A stretch of 64,000 nt of DNA from NCBI RefSeq assembly GCF_003711515.1, contig NW_021167083.1, forward strand, positions 529,697-593,696, read 5' to 3'. Source of the DNA: Sodiomyces alkalinus F11 (lineage: Eukaryota; Ascomycota; Sordariomycetes; Glomerellales; Plectosphaerellaceae). The position numbers and the translations under genes are program-made. The notes beneath the pieces are model-generated. The model had not been told where the DNA came from. It ran no database searches and worked only from the letters and a program-made list of their open reading frames with translations. Of this stretch, positions 56,058-64,000 are shown piece after piece; within the stretch, counting starts at the first letter, position 1; the number at the start of each line of letters is the position of its first letter.

Positions 56058-57429
56058 CTATTTCGTCTCCAATGCCCTCCCCCACGCACTCTCGAAATTT
56101 TGACTATCCACAACGACGATACTCTCTTCCCCCAAACCACCCGCCACTCCCCCGGATGCCTGCACCTCGCCAGCGGCCCTCAAGCTCACAACCGCCTCGC
56201 CGGCCCTCACGTCCGCGCGGCTCCCGCTCCCCGCGAGCGCTCCCTCCTCGTTCATCACCTCGTTCTCCCAGTTGCTCGAGTACACCACAGCGGCGAAGCT
56301 CTCGAGGTCAGGCACCCGCTCCATCTCGCTCAGGTACTCATTGGGCATGCCGTTGCCGATGAGGTGGGCCTGGCGCGTCAGGACGGAGAGGATCCGGGGT
56401 AGCTGCACGGCCTTGGTTGTCCGCAGGTGCGACGCCTCTTCGGCCTCTTCGGCCTCTTCGGTCTCTTCGGGCGGCAGGATGGTGCCCAGCGGCGCACCCC
56501 CGACGAGGATGTCGTCCGTGGAGCGAAGATGGTCCGATGGCCGTGGCGCCGCGTCGGTATCCCCTTGTGGTGGGATTTCGAAAGCCAGGGTAGCCACTCT
56601 GTTGTCGACGAGCTCGGAGAATGCCGTGTCGAGGAGGAGGGTCAGAACGTGAGCAAAAGCGGGCGACTCGACGAGATCCGCGGTTTCGTCCAGCAGCCGT
56701 CTTAGTGACACGGGGGACCCCTGCTGCGGTTGCGGCGGAGACTGTGCTGAGGCTGAGGCCGAGCCCGAACCCAAGTCGACGGTGCTCCCTTCGACAGCTT
56801 CCTCTAGGATGCCGGAGGCGCGGATGACCTCGTCTTCGTCGGCGGGAGAGGGGAGCAGGTAGCCGAGCCAGGCGGGGTTGCGGCGGCGGGCGTCCGGAGT
56901 GGCACCCTCGACGCGGCGACGCACTTCGAGGGTCAGCTCGGCGAAGCGTTGGAAGGTCAACAAGTCGCGGGGGCTGAGCTCGCCGAAGACGGCACGGACG
57001 GCCCCCTCGACCTTGTCGCGCAGGTCGCTCCAGCCGCGGTTGAGAAGCCACCAGCTGAAGGCGAGGTACTTGCGGTTCGTCTCGAAGTCGTTGCCGTAAG
57101 CGTGGACGGGGTTGTCATCGTCGTTGTTCTCAAGGCTGATGGGACCGGATGGAGCGCCGGCGCCACCAGCGGCGAGGGAGATAACGCTGGAGAGGTAGCT
57201 GCGGCGGCCGAGAAGGTTGAGTTGAATGCGGGTGAGCATGGTAAGGAGCGCAAGGGTATAGATCAGAGTGAAGGAGCGGGTGACGGCTGCGGGTCCCCAG
57301 TCGTATCAGCATACAAGCAGGGGAGAGAAAGGGGAAGACAAGATGCCAAACTAGCGGATGATTTGACTTACAGCTGATAATCAAGTCATGCCATAATTGC
57401 CTCTTGGTCTTTCTAGGCTTTTGTGGGAG

Positions 57430-57471
<42 letters not shown>

Positions 57472-58020
57472 TTGTTGTTGCTGCTCCTGCTGCTGCTCCT
57501 GCTGCTGCGGCTTCTGTACGTCCGTCGCCCTTCCATCTTGCGACCCCTCCTCCTGCTTCACAGGAGGCAGAGAGACCTGACTGGCATGAACACCGCTCTC
57601 GCTCAGCACAGTGCTGGCAGCCAGACTGTTCCTCGCGCCGTCGTCTTCAGTGAGGTTTGTATCAGCAATGCTCGGCGCACTTGGGCTCCCCGTGCCAGTG
57701 GCAGGACCTTTGTTGGCGCTGCTATGTGCTTTCATAGACTGGATTTCGTACGTGATGGCCTCGGTGTTGAGGGCCTCGAGGATGGCGGCGGTGGTGGAGG
57801 GGAGGAGGGCGAGGACGGTGAAGGTGCAGTCCTCCTGGTTCTGCTGGAAACGCCGGCGTAGGTTCTCCTTCGCGATGCGGTCACTGCTCATGCGCTCGCG
57901 GGCATCGTTGAGGCGGGTGAGAACATATTGGGTAGCAACGTAACCGGCACCGATGATACCGGCACCGATGGCGAGGGGTGTCCGGTTGCGCTGGAACCAG
58001 CGGCGCGTGGCCGCAAACAT
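56058..58020 (-). CDS. PEX3: Peroxin PEX3 (peroxisomal membrane biogenesis)
   Basis: Exons 58020-57372 and 57286-56058, with an 85-nt intron, give 625 residues, longer than usual fungal PEX3. MFAATRRWFQRNRTPLAIGA starts the protein, with a membrane segment at about residues 15-35 (AIGAGIIGAGYVATQYVL). Then RFQQNQEDCTFTVLALLPST and, across the splice site, KRQLWHDLIISSVTRSFTLI plus LTRIQLNLLGRRSYLSSVIS, the conserved PEX3 core. Between them lies an insert of about 90 residues ending in a polyglutamine tract (57430-57480). PEX3 anchors in the ER/peroxisome membrane and recruits PEX19 with membrane-protein cargo. Confidence 0.95.
57430..57480. repeat. CAA trinucleotide (polyglutamine) repeat in PEX3
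   Basis: TTG repeats on the plus strand encode a run of glutamines with one lysine on the PEX3 strand; adjacent CTG/CTCCTG units add more Gln and Glu. Confidence 0.95.
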
Positions 58021-58128
58021 GACCGCGGCTGGTGCGGTTATTGTTCGTGAGCTCGAAGCTCACACCGACCAGAGGTCTATATCGCGAGGAACTTGTCGGC
58101 GTCGACGATCGTTTTGGTCGACAGTCCG

Positions 58129-58172
<44 letters not shown>

Positions 58173-58802
58173 CTGTAGCTATCCGGTTAGATGGGCAAAA
58201 TTCAGTCTCTACCCTTATCTGCTTAATGAATCGTCGACTTGGTGACGTCGCTAACACCCGTCCTCTGCTCTGTCGATCCACGATTCAAGGTGTGGTGATG
58301 ATTTGTTTGGGGAAAGCTGTGTAGCAGTGTGGGTGAGTCTTGTACCGCGTATGTACGTGTAAGGTACGAAGTGACTGCTGCATTGACACCTGGAGTACCG
58401 TCTCTTTACCTTACCCGCCCGCAGCTTCCGGTCTTACCTCGGTCCAGCCACATCTAACAGCCGTTGCGTCCACCCGTGCCTGTCTTGTGGCTTCCACCTA
58501 AGGTACTCTGTACAAGCCATCCTTTCGTACCGGTAACTCACTGACCTCATTTGACCCCGCTTATCCGTCCTCCGTACGGTTCCCTCGTGGTGCCTCTTCC
58601 ACCGAGCCTGCCCGCCCCAGGAATGTGCTGAGCCCCTCAGGACCCCTCACCTGATGCACTCACGCCCGCAGTCCATCTAGGGCAGCTCCATCCAAGGTAC
58701 CTTCTGCTTTCAACGAGCAGAACCCTCCCTCCCTCACTTTGTCGCACGCCATCCTCGCCGTACCGACATGCCTCCACCGTCCAACACCACAAGCATTCGA
58801 CA
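58021..58802. promoter_or_regulatory. Divergent promoter region, PEX3 / ATG101, with (GT)n
   Basis: 780 bp between divergent starts. A GT microsatellite occupies 58131-58169. AAGGTAC and TTACCTTACCC motifs follow at 58360-58410. Confidence 0.6.
58131..58169. repeat. (GT)n dinucleotide microsatellite
   Basis: About 19 uninterrupted GT units in the PEX3/ATG101 promoter region. Confidence 0.98.
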
Positions 58803-59838
58803 ATGCGACACGACATGATGGAACAACGCAGTCCTCCCGAATTCATCCTCGATGCCTTCGCCGACCCGGCCTCCGTCCGCGACGTCGTCAAAGGTACGTC
58901 CGCTTTTCGTTGCGGTTCGTTTCGTGTCGTTTTCCCTCCCCCAGCTCCGTCGAATATCCCTCGCGAAAGAACAGCGAGTCTGCACATCTCAACCCCGCCA
59001 AACGTCATCACGAGCTTTTTGTCGATCGAGGTTCACCACCAGACCCCTTCCCATTGCAGCAGCACACATTAGGCACTCACGCAAAGCAACACACGAATAC
59101 CCAGACAAATGCGCTTCTCTTCCTTATGACGCAAACTTCCAAAAATCATGAAAACGTGTGAAAAGACGGAAGAAAAGAAACAGAACACATAGCTAACCAA
59201 AAGAAACCCCCAAAAAAGGCATCCTCCACACCATCTTCTTCCACCGCTACTTCCCCGCCCTGACCCCGCGCACCCGTCCCGTCCTGGACCTCACCCTCCC
59301 CTTCGTCGACGACGTCGAGCTCGAAACCATGATCGAGCAACGCACCACCGCCCTAGCCCGCCAACTCGAGTCCCCCGAACACCAATCCACCACCCCGCCG
59401 CGCCCCGGCTCCAGCGGCAGCGGCGGGGGCGGCGGCCGCGGCCAGGTCACCGTCCAATTCTTCGAGAAGAAGCGCCGCAAGGCCTGGCTCGTCGCCCGCG
59501 GCGACGACGAGGTCTGCTGGGAGAACTGGACCGTGCGGGTCACCGTCGCCGAGCCCCGGACCGAGAGCGGTAGGTTGTCGTCCCTCCTCTCCTCTCCTTC
59601 CCCCTCCCAACCAACGGCTGCTGACGACACGACACACCGCACAACAGAACGAGCCAAAGTCCGCAGGGCAATGGAACAGACCCTCCTCACCACCGTCATG
59701 AAGATCGTCACCTACGCCAACGCGCACAAGGACCACATCCCTCCCATCACCGCCCAGGGCTCGAACCCGTTCCCCTACCAGATCAGCCTGAATCACAAGG
59801 AGAACACGGGGTGGGCGACACGGATAGGTATATACTGA
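58803..59838 (+). CDS. ATG101: Autophagy protein ATG101 (HORMA domain)
   Basis: Exons 58803-58893, 59219-59569 and 59648-59838 give 210 residues. The first intron (325 nt) is the longest here but has a GTACGT donor, an AGCTAACC branch and an AAAAAAG acceptor. MEQRSPPEFILDAFADPASV, then DVVKGILHTIFFHRYFPALT and the C-terminal NPFPYQISL are characteristic of Atg101. The ATG at 58818 (MEQRS) is an equally plausible start, five codons downstream. A Gly/Ser-rich loop (GSSGSGGGGGRGQ) interrupts the HORMA fold. Atg101 joins Atg13 in the Atg1 initiation complex; it is absent from budding yeast but present in most filamentous fungi. Confidence 0.92.
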
Positions 59839-61078
59839 CGATACAACGAACGCCATTGCATCTGTTCCACGACGGGCCTTTTTCTTTCGATAGACGAACG
59901 GACTAGCGAACTCGAAGCGGGCGACCTTTTTTTCCATGATTCATCCAAGCGGCCAATTTGGGGGGAGGGTTTTTGTTTTTTAGAAGAAGAGAGTATTCGG
60001 GGATTGGGAGGCGAGGGGATGATTACGCTGTGCTTTTCTGAGGGTTCTGACTGCGGCGTTGGGTGCGCTTGTTCAAGTCGAGTTTTGGTCTGAAAGCAGG
60101 GCTGAGGGTCCTGCGCCTTGTGTCTTTGTCTGGTTTGGGATCTCCTCATAGACCTCTCATTACCCTCACATCCCTCAAATACATGAAGATACCCACTCGA
60201 AGCCATTCTTATATTGCCCATTTCTCTGAATGACAGGTCCGGTGACACCAGGGACGGAGCGCAGATATCAGTCCAAAGACGTGCAAGTCAAGTATATATA
60301 GAGCAACAGCAAAATGCTTTACTTTTCTTGTTCAGTCTACCCACCAGCCACGAGCCAAAATGATGCGATGCATCAAGTAAGCTATGAAGAGAGAAAAGGC
60401 TGCAGATAGCCTGGATGGCTGCACATCCAAGCAATCAGACCCCCTAGAACCTGGTCTTTTGGGGGAGAAGGGGAGCGATGAAAGTCTATGCGCGGGAAAT
60501 CCAGCATCGCCCATGAGACCCATAAACTCCTAGTACCAAACCAAACAAAAGGCCAAAAACGACAAGCAAAAACGGAAAAGGTACCGTGACTCGGACCATC
60601 ATGCTGTAATAAAGACAGTAAGTACCGTACGCGCCCGACCCCTGAGCGGGAGCACGATAGTGTGTACGTAGAGTTGTCCTGAATCTCGCCGTTCCCATCG
60701 TCCCGAATTTCCCTAAAACCCTGACCCCCCGCTTGAGCATTCGGTCATTATCATCAGACAAGGAAATGCATAAGGAAACACCCAAAACAGAAAGAAAAAA
60801 AAAATTGACGCTATAGCGAGGCAAGACCGCGACGCCACGCGAGTCCAACGCTTCTTCTCTCGTCTCTGCACGCCGCTCAGCTATGCCCATCACACACACA
60901 TGCAGCCGCTTCGTCATTTTCCCGATCAGGTGTCGGAAACAACACTCAAGACAAGTTGGGTATCTCTTTTCGTAACGTCATAAGTAATGCCAGCGCGCTT
61001 ATGCCATCAGAAAATACACCAAGTTGGTTCTTTTTTCATCGCTCGCTCGCTGTCCAAGGAGAAGAGAAAAAGAGCGCT
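59839..61078. other. Convergent intergenic region, ATG101 / forkhead
   Basis: 1.2 kb; no supported gene. Both flanking genes end into it. Confidence 0.55.
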
Positions 61079-63460
61079 TCAGAACCGGGTGCTGTGACTT
61101 CGACCCATGGGCCCCTTCTGCTTCTTCTTAGAGGCCTGCGAGCCTGAGCCGATCTTCTCGAACCCCTGACAGATGTCCAGGGGCAAGTTCTCGGCATCCT
61201 CGCCCAACAGCTCTGGGCCGTCGAACATGTTGGCGAAGAGATTCCCGGTAGGCAAATCATATGACGCGGGGTTCATATTCGTAGGTGAGGGCACCTTAGA
61301 CGGCGAGTCGATACCCAAGACCTTGCTTGGCGAGTCCAGCCCGCTGAACACCTTGCTTGGAGTCTCCCATGTGATGTGTGACGGGGTGGGGAGTTTCAAC
61401 GCAGGCGTAGATGTGATGCCGAGATTGCCGTTGCCGTTGTTGTTGTTGTTGTTGTTGTTGCCGGCGTTACTATTGTTGTTGCCTGTCGAACCGCCGCCAT
61501 CTGCCGGCCCGAAAACCCACGGGGACCGATCCACACGGTGACGTCTCGCCGACTTCTTGCACGGAGATTCGTACGCTTGTGCGCCGGCGCCGAAAAAAGA
61601 CTCGTCCATGTCTTGCCAATTATCGAACCCCCCGAAGCTCATGTTATTGTTCAAGTCATATACAGACGTGTCCAGGTTGAAGGCAGGGCTCCATGGCGTG
61701 CCTTCCTCGGATATGCCGGTCATCTTGCGAAGAGGAGACTGGAGCATGGCGCGAACCTGATCGCGATGGATCTGTAGATTCGTGTTGGGGGAGGCCGAAG
61801 GAGGCGGATTCTGAGGAACCTTCAACTTCATGGCCGGCGTCAAGGGCGGGAGCATCGGCCGCTCTGTGTTACGGAAGGGGGACGACGACGGCGGTGGAAG
61901 GGCGTTGTAGGAGCGGCTTTTGCTTGGGCTCTCGTGTGAGGACGCCCGAAGACGGGCGATCTCCAATTCTGCCCGGCCGTCGGGACCCCTTCGGCTTCTC
62001 TTAGACCGAGGCCGATCGGCCTCCGAAGTCAGAATGGAGCCCCGTTGGTTCGGTCTCGTGACAGAAGACTCGAGCGAAGAAATATAGCCACTGTCGTCCA
62101 TCGAGGCAAACCTGCGCTTGTGAGAGCGGTTAATGGACGAGGTCGCCGGGCCACGGGAGGCGGGAGGCGGGGTGTGGCTCCGAGGCGCGATATGGCGAGG
62201 TATAGGCGGCGAGGAGTGGATGGCGGCGGGGAGAGGCGAGTGGAGGGAAGGGCCGTCGGGGTCAAGCAGCCTGCCGGCGCCAGCATCCTCGGGAGGGTCG
62301 GATATCGGTATGGTGGCGTCGGAGGAAACTTCGGCGGGTATGGTGGCTTGCGAGGTGGGAAGCTGAGGTAGGGGAGCTTGTGCCGTGGCGGCGGGCGGAG
62401 GCGGAGGAAGTGTCGGCTCGAAAACGGTTGCGGACTTGGGGCCGGACGGTTCGATCGAGGTGGACATGACGGGGAGGTTTTCGGACGTTGATGTGGGCTT
62501 CCGCGGGAGCTTCTGGTTCATGAACTGCTGCTCCATGTCCTTTTGGATAGTCCAGTAGTTGCCCTTTCCGGGATCGTCCTTCGGCCGCTCTACCTTGAGA
62601 AAGGCCTTGTGGAGGCTCAGGTTGTGACGGATGCTGTTCTGCCATCCGGCGTCATCGGCCTTGTAGAAGCTAAATGTATCGGAGATCCACTTGTAGATCT
62701 GAGCGAGAGTTAGGCGTCGGTTGGGGGAGCGCAAAATAGCCATGCCAATCAACTGTGCATAGCTAAGATTAGGCTTGGTACCGTCGTCGACAGCCGGAGG
62801 GAACCAGTCCTGTGGGGGGATGACGGGCTCGTTCGTCTTTGACTTTTTCGCCGGTCTCGCCTGCTTGATAGGAGCAGCTTCCATCAGGGTCCTTTTCCCG
62901 GGACCCTTCTGTTGCTGTGGCTGCTGCTGCTGCTGTTGTTGTTGTTGTTGTTGTTGTTGTGGCGGCGGCGGCGCCGGCATGTAGCAGTTGCTGAAAGTCA
63001 TGATCGGCGGCTGCTGAAGGAAGAAGTGCGGCTCAAGGTTTTCTTTGCCGAAAGCCGGTGCTGGTGCTGCTGGGTCGGCCACAGGCTTCTGAGAGACTGT
63101 CTTGAACTTGGACAAGAAAGGTTTCTTCTGGAGCGAATCGGTGTTGCTGCCTTTGGTTGGCGGAGGTGCCATTGTGACCGCGTCGAGCTTGTTATTCTGT
63201 GCGGGCGGGAGAGGAGTACGTGGGGAGGACTTTCGGGAAACAGATTTGACGGGAGATTGTGCTGCTGCTGACGACAAGTCTGAGGGGGGGTTGAGGACGA
63301 CATTGCTGTTGGAAGAACCGAGGGGTCGCTTCGTAGGTCTTGTTACGGGGGGCATGGGTGCGTGGCTCATCATGGGCGTAGTAGTAGAATCGTCAAAGCA
63401 ATCGTCCTTAAATATGTGAAATGGCTCCTGAGACTTGGGAAGACGCGTTGGGTTGGCCAT
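61079..63460 (-). CDS. Forkhead transcription factor (HCM1/Sep1-like)
   Basis: An intronless frame of 793 residues. Residues about 229-304 form the forkhead domain: [40 protein letters not shown], the DNA-recognition helix [20 protein letters not shown], and [13 protein letters not shown] in wing 1. No FHA domain is visible, which argues against the Fkh1/Fkh2 type and for an Hcm1/Sep1-like regulator of cell-cycle genes. The N-terminus is low complexity with a polyglutamine run (62924-62960) before a basic patch ([14 protein letters not shown]). The C-terminal half is disordered with many SP/TP sites (possible CDK targets) and an Asn/Gly repeat (61430-61465). The start [20 protein letters not shown] is the first ATG. 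Confidence 0.88.
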   Translation of the reverse strand: MANPTRLPKSQEPFHIFKDDCFDDSTTTPMMSHAPMPPVTRPTKRPLGSSNSNVVLNPPSDLSSAAAQSPVKSVSRKSSPRTPLPPAQNNKLDAVTMAPPPTKGSNTDSLQKKPFLSKFKTVSQKPVADPAAPAPAFGKENLEPHFFLQQPPIMTFSNCYMPAPPPPQQQQQQQQQQQQQPQQQKGPGKRTLMEAAPIKQARPAKKSKTNEPVIPPQDWFPPAVDDGTKPNLSYAQLIGMAILRSPNRRLTLAQIYKWISDTFSFYKADDAGWQNSIRHNLSLHKAFLKVERPKDDPGKGNYWTIQKDMEQQFMNQKLPRKPTSTSENLPVMSTSIEPSGPKSATVFEPTLPPPPPAATAQAPLPQLPTSQATIPAEVSSDATIPISDPPEDAGAGRLLDPDGPSLHSPLPAAIHSSPPIPRHIAPRSHTPPPASRGPATSSINRSHKRRFASMDDSGYISSLESSVTRPNQRGSILTSEADRPRSKRSRRGPDGRAELEIARLRASSHESPSKSRSYNALPPPSSSPFRNTERPMLPPLTPAMKLKVPQNPPPSASPNTNLQIHRDQVRAMLQSPLRKMTGISEEGTPWSPAFNLDTSVYDLNNNMSFGGFDNWQDMDESFFGAGAQAYESPCKKSARRHRVDRSPWVFGPADGGGSTGNNNSNAGNNNNNNNNGNGNLGITSTPALKLPTPSHITWETPSKVFSGLDSPSKVLGIDSPSKVPSPTNMNPASYDLPTGNLFANMFDGPELLGEDAENLPLDICQGFEKIGSGSQASKKKQKGPMGRSHSTRF

Positions 63461-64000
63461 CTCGGCCGCGCTCGAAAGGGGTTTGTTGGGGGGGTGTATT
63501 TGATGAACTATCCGTCAGACTCTATCGCAATGATGAACTGGCACGACACGCGTTAGCTGGGAGGCGAGAAGCAAGCAGCAAGTATAAGTAGTTAGGACGT
63601 CCGATGTTGAGAATTGTGAAATGGGATGGACGGGGAAATTCGAGATGAATTCAAAGGGGGAATGGGATCGAGATGGAAAAAGAGAGAAAGGCTCACATAA
63701 GGTAGGTTGAGATCTGGCCCGTAAAATGATAGGTGGGCCGCAAAAAGCAAGGGCCCTTTCCGGGTCATGAATGGTGCCTGACTTTTGTCTATACTTTCGA
63801 CTCGGATTCACGATGCGTCGTCTTGGCCAGGCGATGGACTTTCACGGCTTTGACGCGTATCGGCAAAACGATGGTAAAATGCGACGTCGAGGATAGGCGA
63901 CACGACAGGGTAGAACGGCCAAAATTCAATAGCAATTGCACGGCCGTGTGTTGTTTTATGTGATGAATATGAATTCGTACAATACAATACCAAGCGAGGA
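63461..64000. promoter_or_regulatory. Upstream region of the forkhead gene
   Basis: 540 bp to the window edge with no supported gene; presumably the forkhead promoter or leader. Confidence 0.5.

Noticed and set aside
58131..58169. Candidate CRISPR-like or regulatory repeat array
   Set aside because: It is a plain GT microsatellite; CRISPR arrays are not expected in a fungal nuclear genome and none was seen.

Overview
The window comes from the nuclear genome of a filamentous ascomycete, most likely a Sordariomycete of the Sordariales/Chaetomiaceae type. The grounds are GC-rich exons with sharp codon preference, many short introns (about 50-200 nt) with GTANGT-type donors and CTAAC/CTGAC branch sites, orthologues of fungal housekeeping genes on both strands, and an island of about 6 kb with the mark of repeat-induced point mutation (RIP). 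I placed the genes by translating both strands, joining exons at consensus splice sites and checking that codon phase closes. Names rest on recognised motifs, not database searches.

Left end (1-1.6 kb): the C-terminus of a probable COG1 Golgi-tether subunit, broken by an assembly gap inside an 18-bp minisatellite, converges on a peroxisomal enoyl-CoA isomerase. From about 2.0 to 8.2 kb lies a gene-free, TA-saturated block holding ghosts of Ty1/copia retrotransposon proteins: reverse transcriptase/RNase H on the minus strand head-to-head with Gag-protease-integrase on the plus strand. A short GC-richer, hairpin-rich patch inside it escaped RIP.

8.5-24 kb: RPA49 (RNA polymerase I), an HTD2-like mitochondrial thioester dehydratase, CTR9 (Paf1 complex), eRF1, a DUF1770-type protein and a WHIM-domain chromatin protein. 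The eRF1 gene is the most notable locus: its UGA-C stop is followed in frame by 91 more sense codons, and a clean intron lies in the 3' UTR just past the second stop. This matches the readthrough plus NMD autoregulatory circuit reported for eRF1 in Neurospora and plants.

25-37.3 kb: ribosomal protein uL2 (RPL8), adenosine kinase, an EST1/SMG7-like NMD factor, a ZNF511-like zinc-finger protein, BUD31 (spliceosome), the NDUFA6-type complex I subunit and RPC19 (Pol I/III). A gene-free interval of about 5 kb (37.3-42.4 kb) follows, upstream of a low-complexity fungal protein of unknown role.

45.8-64 kb: a HAL4/SAT4-type kinase, a CaMKK/Ssp1-type kinase, BET5 (TRAPP), PEX3 with a polyglutamine insert, ATG101 and a forkhead transcription factor. 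Eci1 and PEX3 are peroxisomal, COG1 and BET5 are Golgi tethering factors, and RPA49 and RPC19 are Pol I/III subunits, but they are scattered and nothing suggests a gene cluster. Short motifs (TACGGAGTA, TACGAAGTA, GGTAAGGTA) recur in the intergenic DNA throughout.
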